Below, one piece after another: positions 36,501 to 48,500 of a stretch of DNA of 64,000 nucleotides. The position numbers were made by a program, and so were the translations under genes. Origin of the DNA: Macrocystis pyrifera (taxonomy: Eukaryota; Sar; Phaeophyceae; Laminariales; Laminariaceae); assembly GCA_031763025.1 (NCBI GenBank), contig JASSKH010000006.1, forward strand, positions 10,165,691 through 10,229,690, read 5' to 3'. How positions within the stretch are numbered: position 1 is the first letter of the stretch; the number at the start of each line of letters is the position of its first letter. Below the pieces are notes generated by a model. The model worked only from the letters and a program-made list of their open reading frames with translations. It was not told the DNA's origin and searched no databases.

Positions 36501-39500
36501 TTTTTTTCTGAATGATTCCTTAATCCAAAATCGACGGAATGCCAATCTTGTTTCGAATAATGACCTTTTTGGTATGCTTGGGGGATGGGAATAGTGATCG
36601 GGATGCATTTTGATTTTCGCCGACGCCAGTTCTCGCGTGAGGTGAGGAGCTCCTTAAGTTAGGAGCCTCAGAAAAATTAGGTCTACCGTAGAACGCCACC
36701 TGACCTACCCGCTTCGTTTCATTTCCTGAGGAACCTGGGAGATGTGTTGTAATATTTTTTTTTACGGCACGCGCAAGCGTTTCCGTACAAGAAACGTTCG
36801 AAGTAAAGTTCGAACCGGTGACCTGGACGACGTCAAATGTGAAGGTGTTACCTACTGAGCTCTATGGGTAAAAGACCGATCAACTACCCAGCCTTATAAC
36901 AGAGATCAACAACACCAAGAACTACCGCAATTGCATATGCAGGTGCTGGAGGGGTTCGTGAAAAAGGATAACTCAGCAATGAGGCCGTCGGGCACGGGTG
37001 ACAACCTTCCCGTCACGCCCACCGGGTGGTCGGAGCGCACATACGACATCAAGCTTCTCTACGGATCGTCCGAGGTGAAATATTGCATGCCGTTGTTGTA
37101 AACGTAAATGATGATTGTAACTATCAATACCATGTAACTATCAATACCAGGCGTATTGTTGGTGCTGCCGTAATGTTGTTGTTGGCATTGTTGGTCGTGT
37201 TGCCATTGTTAAACAGTTGCTGCTGCTGTTTTTATTGTGGTGGTAGTGATGGTGTATTTGTCATTTTGTTTGTTTTTGCTGGTGGTGGCGGTGGTGGCGG
37301 CGTTGTTGCTGTTGTTGCTGTTGCGACCGTATCGTAAATTTTGTCATCGCAGTCAAGCTCATCGTGCAGGAATCTACTGCATACTCCGTCTACTGTAGTC
37401 CGATAACGTCCATGCAGTGGCAAAGGCGGCGCCTTAATCACCCCCGCTGACACAGTGAAAACCAATATCAAAATTGTCTCCTCTTAGCCAACAAACTCGC
37501 CCATAATCCAGCACCACTACGAATACTGAAGCATATGCGGAGGAGTAGCCTTATAGGGAAGTTGCATGTCGGGGCTGGGTAGGACTCGTTCCCTATCCAT
37601 CAATGCAGTTGTATTTCCTCTCCAGGGAAGCCCAAGGTCGAACATGGTGGTAGTAGGGAGTACCCGAGTAATCGCATAACGGTACGACAGAAGAAGAAAT
37701 TGCAGTACTCTGACGGAGTACTGCGGTGATATGTACCTTACTCTCTACCAATCAGCCCTACGGCTTCTATTATATTCGGGGGGAACATACTGTAGCATTC
37801 ATACTCAAATACAGCGTTTACCCTTATAGGGGGAATCGTCGTTCGTGTCAACCGTGGGTGCCGATTGCTATAGACCCCCGTCATACGTGCCTTGGACAGG
37901 TAGTACTGCAGTCATGGCGGTCGAAGAACATATTCGAGTTTGTACGATACACTGCTGTACAGCAGAATTGTTTGCAGTATCGTATGCTAATGCTGTAGCA
38001 TCGAAAACACTCTTCTCGATCGTATCATGGACTACACCGGACTGCTGTACACGTGCACTGAAGACCGAGCAGTACGATAAGTTACAAGGCCCGCCTCCGT
38101 AATCCGACCTAAATCGAGTGGCCAATACGTCAGCTGTGACGTTTTGTCCCGAACAAAGTCCGAAGAACAAAACTCCTTGAAATTCTGAATTACAGTCCGA
38201 CACAAAATGAAAGGCCCACCAGCAATTGTTACAGCTTTGGAGTTTCTGCAGCCAATGGGAACGAAAAGTTTAACAACCAGTCACACTACAAGGGTAGATG
38301 TATTTACTTATAATGCGTGCTGTACTCTTCTATTTTCTGTAATTTTCTTGCCACCCGACGACGTGCAGCACGATGAGCTTCAACGTTTCACTAAGTGTAG
38401 CCAACTAACCCTCGTCCGCACCTACCTGTGACTATGGTGATAAGTTTCAATCACCCATCAAGCACACAAGAGCACCAAAACACAGCGACAGCAGTACGGA
38501 TCCCGCCACTCTCCAGGCGGAAGAAAAAAAGGGGTTTACATCGAGGCCGTCGGGGCAAAGGCGATTATAGTTAACAAATGAAATAAACCAATACCGCAGC
38601 AACGTGGTTGCGATTATTTTTTTTGTAATCGTCGACCGGCTTGCATACATTAACCTAAGAGAGAAGAGACGAAAAACAGGATGGGAATAATTGGCTATTA
38701 CGACTGCGGATCAGCGCGGGGCATAGTACACAATGACACTGACTAGAAGAATCCAAGTTCTTCGTAACTGCATTGACCTCAATGAAAGATTGAAAATGTC
38801 GCGCTCAGCGTTCGCTCGAAAAGTTGCATGTAAAGACTGGACACACCCTGCCCCACACGAAGAACGTGGCTCAAAATTAGAGTTTTTCAGTGATATCGTG
38901 TACTACTGCTGTGCTACTTGCAGGCGCCGCCGAGCTTCTCCCCTTTGAACATCCTGCTCAGGGCGGAGCACCCCCAGCTGTTCGAGGTGAAGGCCGTCCA
39001 GATGGTGGTCGCCCTCAAGTGGTCCATTTTCGGACATAGGTAATATTCAAATTGACATCGATACCTTCCTTACCAATGCAATTTTCGGACTATCAGTGCT
39101 CAATGGAGTCGGCTACCGCACCCTCCTCCGTCTGCGCTTGCATATATCATATGCGCCGGGTGGGTAGCCCTAACCCTCTCATCCACGCATAGCACCAATC
39201 AATGTCAACTGTTAAGCATAACTTCAAATTAAAACAACGAAACTGAAGACTCCTTGACTCAGACTGCTTTCTATGTGGTTCGATTTCGAGCTCTAGACTA
39301 CTATATAGTGATTGGTGGTAATGAGGCACGACCCCAGCACCTCCAGTAGTCATGTATGCGATGCATCATGCTGGACTAATACGAACGGATTACAGTATCC
39401 TGAACCAACAAGAACGAACATCTACGTACGAACGCGGTCACATGTATCCGTGACGTTTGGGTTCATCATTTTGAGAAACGAAAAGTCGTCAGCAGCATCA

Positions 39501-42500
39501 TCAGACGTGGCGGCAGCAACAACAGCAGCACCAATAGCAGCAGCAGCAGTAGGGCACACGAGGCCAGAGTCAGCGTCGCTACACGCTCGGCTTATCGGTC
39601 TAACCCTTTTACCCTTTGTACTTGTACACGTTCTCGATGCTTGTTGTATGTTTCCTGCTTCCCACGCGAAATTCATCATACTATCTTCGAGACGAAAAAT
39701 CTACAAACTGACATGTCCAACAGAGCTTCTCGCAGCAGGTGCCATCACTTCCACTGCTGTGTGACATCTACAGCAGATCTTCTCCAGCAGCAAAACAGCA
39801 GCTGCAGAAGTAGCAGTAGAACACACGAGGCCAGGGTTAGCGTAGCTGTACGCTCGGCTTGTCAGTCTAACCCTTGCACCCTTTGTACACGTACACATAC
39901 TCGATTGTTTGTTGTATACCTGGTACATGTTTTCTGCTTCCCACCTCGAAAGTCGATATAAATAAATTGGGGACGAAAAATCTACAACCTGGCATGTCCA
40001 ACAAGAGCTTCTCGTAGCAGGTGCAACCACTACTACTGCTATACGACATCTCCCGCAGAGCTTCTCCTGCTTCTCTGTCCCCTCGTCAGTAGGAGCTAGG
40101 GTGGGCCTGACAATACCACCTGCAGCTTGTCTTAGGACGCAGTTCGAATGTTGCTGTGGGCAGACAGACACATTCTGCCTATGAGTGCACGTAGAGTCGT
40201 GCGGTTCGTTAGTTTTAGGTAGAACTCCGAAAACAAAAACCGTCATGACAGGTGCCACCACACTACTACGGCTGTACCACATCTACAGCAGAGATGTTCC
40301 TGCTTCTCTGCCCCTTCATCAGTAGTAGTAGGAGGATGGGCTGACAACACCACCTGCAGCATGTCTTAGGACACCGTCGCTGTGGACAGGCACAGTCTGC
40401 CGATGAGTATTCGTAGAGCTGGGTTTCGTGCGGTAAGACTCCAACAAACAAAAACCGTTTATTATTTTACGGTTCTGGTTTTTTTAACCATGGCCCAGCC
40501 ATCTCGCTACGCACCTTGCCGCACCTAGTTCGATCAACTGTAAACGACTTACCACAGCACCATCACGAGAATGTTTCGTTTGTGTATGTGCGTGCACAGA
40601 GCCCGCCGAGACTGGATTTGGCGCCGTGTGCGCTGAGTGCGGTGGTCAAACGTGGCCTAAACAAATGTTGAATATGACACATACAAACAGAGAAACTAAA
40701 AATGAGGCACCCTACCTTCGTATGCGAGCCGTTACGAGGAGGCTTCTTTTCCCTTGGAAAACCAAGAAAAAAAGGCTCGCCCGCCTCATTATTAATAGTA
40801 TTTTTTCGATCCCAAAAACGAAAGCGTTTGCTTATGCGATTCGAATACGCAAAATCTGTGCGTATTTTTATCGATACGAGAATCCGATGGCCCAAGTCGT
40901 CAGATTTTTGGCCAACATCTGACGAGCCAAAATCTGACGACTTGGGTCATTAGGTTTTCAAATCGAAAGATGACATGTTCTCTAAATTCAAGAGGTTATC
41001 CCCGACAGCAAGCAGCAGCAGAACGATCGAAATGTTGGATGGTGACACAGTTAATTAGCGACGTTGCTTCGAACCCGACGCGCGGTCGGCACGTCTCTCC
41101 GTGGCCAGGCTACAGTCGGCTGGCGTGGGTTCGGGCCTAGAAATCAAGAAAAGCGCAGTCGGCGCGCACCTCTCCGTAGATAAGTACTCGTGAACTACAG
41201 CAGCAGCAATCAGTCACATTGTGAAATACAAAATATAAAGACGGATAGACTCCAGCGCATTCGTCACGTCTCTTCGCCGCCAGATCAGAGGCAGTCAGTG
41301 TCAGCTCGGACGCTTGGGTCCTACACGCAGTGCAGCGCACCCAGCGCGTCTCTTCGCGGCACCAGACGACAACAGGGGCAGTTAGTCTAGGCGTTCGCTC
41401 GAATCTCTGCACGCACAACAAATCATTTTTTTTTCGCATAGGAAGACTGTTTCGGTTCGCAAACTGCACAGTCGAAGATGCGATCGGGTCAAAATCTGAA
41501 GCTCAAAATAAAATCGCATAGGAAGCAGTCTCAGACGATATCAGGCGACGCAATTGCTAAATTGTGTTCGAAAACTCGTACCGTTAATCAACAAGCAAAA
41601 ACACTGCAAGCTAAAAACCAGACAGAAAACACAGCACATATTTTCATTTGGCGCCCCATGATGCGGATGGTGCCTTAAAAAAATATCAGGTACTACGTTT
41701 GGGAGCTCGGGCGGTACCTTGTCCTGTCCGTGAGCTTCGTCCTTGGTTTCATCGTCTACAGCGGCTCGGGCTACGACAACACGACGGTCAGCTGTCGTTT
41801 CTTGTTTTCGCTCTTGTATTTAGCTGTAGAACATGATTGGTGGAGCATGAAGGAAGGGTGGGAGGGTGGAGAAGGAGCGGAGGAGGCGTGGCCTACGTTT
41901 GTGTAACATGGCTGGGAAAGGGTGGGGTGGACGATAGAGGACACAAGGGTGTGTAAGGAACTGTGGAAAAAGGGGTGGCAAGTGGCAAACACTATGTAGT
42001 TAGGGAAAGCTGGAAAAGGGCAGGGGGTGGAGACAGAAGGGGTAGGGGAGCGAATGAAAAGCACGTTGGTACCCTATAATTAGCGGAAGGGAGACAGAGA
42101 AAGTAGGCGGAGGGGGTCCGGGAAGGGAGAGGGAGAGACTGTTGCTATCAGAACGTAATTGGGGGAAACAGTTGGTGGTGCAGATGAAGAATAAGGAGAT
42201 GGAGAACGAGATGGAGACAAAAAAGCAAGGGAGGGTGTGTGCAGCTTTGAACTCTGCACTGATCGTCACACTGAATGAACATAAAGCCGGGAAGGGTGTG
42301 CGTATTGTTTGAATGATGCGTGGCGAGGTTCCGTCTCTGTGAGAACAGATGCCAGCGTGGCACCTAGTGAATGTGAGGAGCACTTGTGATGCTGTCTGAA
42401 AATGCATTGGAAGAAACGGCGTTTAGCCGGCCATACTATACAATGAAGAAGGGAAGAGTCTTGATCGAATATATCAAGAGAAGAGAACAAAAAGCAATGA

Positions 42501-45500
42501 TCAGCGTGGGCGTGACCTTTGCCCGACACACACCGTGGGTGACTACCGGTTGTTCTACCTACTGGCAGTTCCAATCCCCGCTACTTATAATGGCATGCTA
42601 GCTGGCTGCCCCGCTATATAAAAGTTCAGATCAAGGCAAGTTGAATGTAGACTCTACCGAATAGCAAATCAGAGCTGCTTTACTTCCAGTCTGGCCACGC
42701 ATTGCGCTTAACGGGAAGGTCAAGCTAAGACCCCGGTACTCGTACCCGTGCGTAGTAACCGCGCACCGAAAAAAGGACCTCAAAGACCAGAGGTCTCACA
42801 TATTTTGTCGTCTTGTGGGCTGGTTGGGGGATAAATGATTCATGGGAGGGTTGCGTCGAAGACCATGAATAGGCCGACCTTTCATCGGCTCAGGATTATG
42901 CTGTTTGCTTGTTCGCTGGTTTGTATGCTTCCTTTTTCGTTTCTTTGTGTGCTTGTAGGGTTTGTTTGACTTTCGTGACTGCCAGCTAGCTGGTGTTCTT
43001 GTGTGTTCTTGTGTGTATATCGCTCGTTCCATGTGTTCCCGCTGTAGTCAAGAAACTCCCACTCGTACATACGCATTTAACATATGTCTATTATGAATAG
43101 TGGTGTTTAGGCCAAGCCCGGGAGGAATTGGACAATATCGTTATATTAGCTGCTGAACTGATGCCTCCCCTCGCCGTCAAATTGTCATACGACTACGGCC
43201 ATGCATGATAATGAGTACCCCCCCCGCCCCCCCGCCGTCAAACGACATGTGGTTGGAGTGCAGGCAGCGAGCGGGATGCTCACGCGCGTGCTTTGCTGGA
43301 GTCTGATCTTGTACAACCTCTTGGTCGAGGAAGGACGCGAGCTCACAGCAGCAAACAGCGTGAAGACGTGAGATGTGAATAAGCAAACCATGGGTGTTGT
43401 TGCTGTTGGTGGTGATGGTGGTGACGGTGGCAGTGGTAGTGTTGGTGGTGGCGGGGGGCAGAAAGGGGAGCGGGGATAACCGTAGTGGTGGTGGTGTTGG
43501 TGGTGATGGCAGTGGTGTTGCTCTTAATAGTGGTGCTTCTCTTAGGATCGGTGGATTGTGGTGTTCTGGACGCCGTTGCTACTGTTGATGTTCGATGTTG
43601 CGCCAACAGTGCACCCCCGCCCTTCCCTTCCCGCACCATCAAGCCCGCCTTGCTTCCTCCCTCGCCAGAATGTTTTATCAGCTCTTATAAAAAATCCTTG
43701 GATCATCGGCCGTCTGTCCGGGACTGACCAAACTTCATTGTCTCCACTTTCCCCATGTTGTCTCGGCACGTTTGAACGTTGTTTCGTTCTACCCGAGAAA
43801 TATATTTTCACCGCGAACCGATGACTTTCAAAACAAACGAAACGACATGCGACAAAAACAACGACATGTCAGAGGCCACTTAAACTACGTCAAATTGGTG
43901 TTACTGTAGTAAGAGACGTGCATTACTCAGTCAGGTTTGGGAAGCAGACGATATCGGATACCTGGTGCTAGGTACTTTGCATTGTAGGTCACCTGATATT
44001 TATCGGCCAGGGGGTTGATATTTATAAAGATTACACTCAACGAAACGCTAAACAGAAAAAAGATAAATTTCGAAAGTAAATCAACAAATGGCGCTTTTAT
44101 CATACGTGTGTCCGGGCTTCCTGTGCGTGAGCGCCGCTGAACGAAATTTCTTCAATGCTCCGAATTACTGTAGTAATGTGTCTATTCAATACGTTCTTCA
44201 CATTGCACCGTTCGTTCGATTCATGGACACCCCGCATGCAATAGCCGTGCTGATTTTTCGTCTTAGAACACAAGCTTTCCTACAATACCAAACAGCGGGA
44301 ATGTATCGTATATGTCGCTACGAATTAGCCTATGCGATGTATGGCCTCTGCCAGATGATATCAGCAAGAGGGCTTCCAGCGAGGGACTCCACCAGTCTCG
44401 CTGGCCTCGCACTCAGTAAGTCTTGTTCTTAGAGCTTGTATTATCACGGAGTGATCCTCATCGGACCACGAGCCAGGTGGCTAGGGGACATCACACAGGA
44501 TCCCCGGCCACTGCTCCACTCACACATGCGATTACACTGAAACCTCCACGGCTTGGTATCTTTTGGCTACAGCACCCCCAAAGCGAGTTCACTCGTAGTT
44601 CTCGCTCCAGCAGCAGCACCCACCGATGTTCCAGCTCCTCCAACGTATACAGCTCGGCCGGCAACAGACGAACCAGATCCCGACCCAGCGGCTCCTGCCG
44701 CTGGCGCACCAGAAGTTGAAGAAGCAACAGCAGAAGTTCCACCGCCCGCTGTCAATTGATTGCCACCACGGCCACCGCGCCCGCGTCCATGGTTGAATCT
44801 GCCCCGGCCGCCATTGCGGCCCCCGCGATACCCTGACGACCCGCGCCCACCACTGCTGGGAGCTGTGCCGCCACCGCGAGCTTTTGGGCAATCAGAAACA
44901 TAATGGTTGGGATCACCACACTCGAAACAGACGCGAACAAACGACTTTTTCGCGGACTGCTGCTGTTTCGGTTTCTGCTGCTGTTGGCGTCGCGGTTCAG
45001 CTGCCCCTGCAGCATCTTTCCGACCATACGCCTCGATGAATTTCCACTGTTCTGCAGCAGAAAAAATTTGGTCCATGACCAATGCCGGGTCCTTCTTCCA
45101 CCCTGCAGCGTACGTTAGCTGACCTTTTACGTACTTTTTGAACTCGGACGGCCATAAGCCATCCACCAACGCCATGCTCACAAATTCCGCCGGTCCGGGC
45201 AACCACGAACGGTCCTGCGCGCGGTACATGGCATGCACCGCGTGATTCTCCGCAAAATACTTTTCCATAGCGGAGTTTACCATCATCGCGCGGTCTTTGA
45301 CGGATGTTTCACCGCCCTGCTTTTCATCGCGCCTCATTGAGAGAACGCGACGCAAGTCCGCTGCCGCCCGCGAGGTGTCAAATCTGTTGCTGGTGGTTGT
45401 GTAACCAGCGTGCTGCCTAACAGCGTCCAACAACTCCGAGGCGGTCATCGTAGTCTGATGCTTGTAAAATCCCTCAAAACACCGATGAATGTAATTGGGG

Positions 45501-48500
45501 ATAAGCTGGCCCATGCTCACTTTGGAGTGCTGAACCACCCCCTGAGCGTTGGCGAGCTGCAGCCGTTCCTCATAATCGAGGTACGCTGCGTAAAAAACAC
45601 GAGAGGCCTGCTCGGTCCACACCTCTCCGTATTTCGGTGGAGTCAGAGACTCCCCTACCACCAGCGGCGTGCTTGCCGTGTGCGCCATAATCCACAGCAG
45701 TCCACCTGGACTCTACTGTAATAACGGAGAAACTGCCGCCTGACCTGTGCGTCCTCCAGCTCCCGGAGCGTCCTCCCCTGCTGTGCGCTTCAAGCCGTTT
45801 CGATCCGTCCAACGGGCCAACTGCCTTCCCAGCTGTGACCCAATACTCCGCAGCCGAAAACTCCTCCAACAGAAGTTCCGCGAATATCTAGATATTATGG
45901 CCTCTGCCAGATGATATCAGCAAGAGGGCTTCCAGCGAGGGACTCCACCAGTCTCGCTGGCCTCGCACTCAGTAAGTCTTGTTCTTAGAGCTTGTATTAT
46001 CACGGAGTGATCCTCATCGGACCACGAGCCAGGTGGCTAGGGGACATCACACAGGATCCCCGGCCACTGCTCCACTCACACATGCGATTACACTGAAACC
46101 TCCACGGCTTGGTATCTTTTGGCTACAGATGTTAACAAAAAGGAGCAGAACCCACACAAACCAAGAGGCATGCACATTATTTTTTTTCTTCGCGAAACGC
46201 CGTGGCATGTCGTGGCACCACCTGCGGCTAAACCTTCCACGGTATCTTCCACGGCATACCACGGAACCTTGCACGGACCTCCACGGCATACCATGCAACC
46301 CTAACCCTAAACCTAACCTAGATGCCGTGGACATTGGGGTGCCGTGCGGGTTTCCATAACATGCCGTGAGGTTGTCATGGAGTGCCGTGGTGGTTGCCGT
46401 GGCGTTTGCACCCATGGCATGCCACGGCACCCCCGACGCCGCCATAGAATCCTATGCCACGCCATAGGATGCCGTGGGGATGCCATGGTATGCCATGGGT
46501 GGCACAATGGCCATGCCACGCAAAAATCATATTTCGTGGAACCCTTCCAACCAACCAAACGCTAAACACAAAAAAAAAACTGAATACACAGAAGGCACAG
46601 ACACTTCAAAGCGGATACAGAAAAAAAGGAATATACAAATCAGCTACAGTAGTTCTGAAGTCTAGACGTTTGGAAATAAAACTGACATCACCCGTTTCTG
46701 CGTGTGCTCGTGCGTCATGTATGTCATTTGGGGATGCTTGCGCCGCCTGTGTCAGATACTTGTTGAGCGGCTGGAACATTCAGTCCGTGGCGGCCTACGT
46801 GTTGGTGTTGGCGATGATACCCGTGTTCAAGCCATGGCAGCGCGACGCCCAATGGGGCTTCGACGACGATAGCGATGCCGGCAACGACGAGCGCGCGTAT
46901 TCAGACACGGACATCGTGAGTGAGGTAGCAGGGAGTAAGCAGGAACAGAGGGAAGGGCTTGGGATGACAATCTTTATTGGTTAGTTAGTTGTTTGATTGG
47001 TTGGTTGATTGGAAGAGGGTGTGTTGAGTATTCACAGAGTGCATCAGGCGTACCAAAGTGTATCGGGTGTGTTTCTCGATGAATGCCGTACGGAAGCCCT
47101 CAGCATGGTTCTGTAGGGCCCCAATACCCTACCGAATACTACGGCAAGGTTCGGTTTGAACTCGATTCTGGTACCAGATCATTCGGTAAGTTCGGTGCCG
47201 CCTCAGTACCGGTACCCGACACGTTGGTAAGTTCGGTGTTCCCTCAATACCGATACCTTGAAAACCGGAGGTATTTATCATGCTTAGGTAATTGGATAAG
47301 GTATCCCTATACCCTACGGAGGACTTCTGAATGCACTCAATACCGGTACCCGACACCTCATCAAGTGCGGTACCCCGACCATAAATTCCTCGGGGACGGG
47401 TAAACTACCCGAACATACCCTTGACTGGTTGATTGATCGACTAGTTGATGGATTGATTGGTTGAGTGGTTGGTTGTTTTCTTCGGTGTTTTGTTCTGTTG
47501 CTTGTTTTTTGTCTTTGTTTTCGGTTTTGCAGGTGCGGCGAGTGATGACGGCCCCCGCGACCCTGTGCCTATTCACACGGCTGATGGAACACCTGGCGGT
47601 CTGTAGGTCGACCGGCATATTTATCGCGGTGATCCGGATGACGATCCTCAACACCGCCAGTTGGTCGGTTCTATTCATCCTCTTCGAGGTACGAGAACAG
47701 AATCAGTAGTATTAGTAGATGCGGCAGTGGTATAAATACGACGTAGCAAAACAGAAGAGGTAGTAGACGTAGTGGTACTCCATGCTATTGAGCATTGGCT
47801 AGAGGGGCTGCTGTATTGCAGGCGTTACTGAACAACTACGACGACGATAGGCCGATTTTGCCCTTTCCCCAACACTCCCCCCAAGTGGAAGAGCGTGTTA
47901 GCAAATAATGCGAAAGTTGCCAACAAATGCAATCGTTCCTCAGGAGTCGAATCCTGGGGTTATATTCCAACTGGTAGATTGCGCAGCGAAATTTCGTTGC
48001 AGTCGGTGTTCCTTTTCACTATCGTTGAGCTCGGTAATTAATTGAATGCATGTGAATGTATGCGTATATACCCTAAACCCAAAACTAAAAATTCGGAAAT
48101 AAAAGTCATGTTTTTCCTATTGTCCATTTAAGTAAAATACAATATTCCGTTTATACCCAAAAAGTGTTTTTTTGAGTTTATTTGTTTCACTTTTGACCAC
48201 ACCCACAATGATGACCGACCGCCTTCAACCAACAACTACTCATCATTATAGGAGCAACATTGCTGTAGACGTGCAGGCTAGCAGCACCAGCAGCAGGTAA
48301 ACCCATGCGCGTGAGGTGGCACATCCGCAAGATAATCTATGGCTGGTGCCATGAATCGGAGACTGCGATGGATCACGGAAGATGGGTAGGCAGAACTTGG
48401 GGGTACGGGCGCATGTGTGTATACCGACTCCCGACTACACCTACCACCAATACATACGCCGCCAGATACCTAATTCCTCACTCTAATGTTGGCCAGCAGC

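Larger units (their letters stand above)
35573..36942 (+). other. Intron 8, with GGT-rich start and two tRNA-like SINE heads
   Basis: GGTGGTGTTGGT-type sequence fills 35580-35770 directly after the donor. Two tRNA-like heads lie on the minus strand further on. No exon is seen. Confidence 0.55.
44341..46127 (-). mobile_element. Gag-only LTR retrotransposon (TR-GAG-like), young, looks whole
   Basis: Two LTRs of 231 bp (44341-44571 and 45897-46127) are identical as far as I can read. They are flanked by the 5-base direct repeat GATGT (44336-44340 and 46128-46132), the expected target-site duplication. Read on the minus strand the LTR begins TGTAGCC and ends near GGCCA. The 1.3-kb interior holds one open frame, a gag protein, and there is no room for protease, integrase or reverse transcriptase. 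A G-rich stretch (TTTGGGGGTGC on the minus strand) before the 3' LTR may be the polypurine tract. Non-autonomous elements with gag alone are known in plants as TR-GAG. Identical LTRs mean recent insertion. It sits antisense in the channel's S2-S3 intron. Confidence 0.9.
43368..46755 (+). other. Intron 12 (3.4 kb), host of the gag-only LTR element
   Basis: Begins with GGT/GTT-rich DNA (43397-43545). It contains the LTR element at 44341-46127 and the GCCGTGG minisatellite (46190-46520). No exon is seen. Without the insertion the intron would be about 1.6 kb. Confidence 0.6.
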
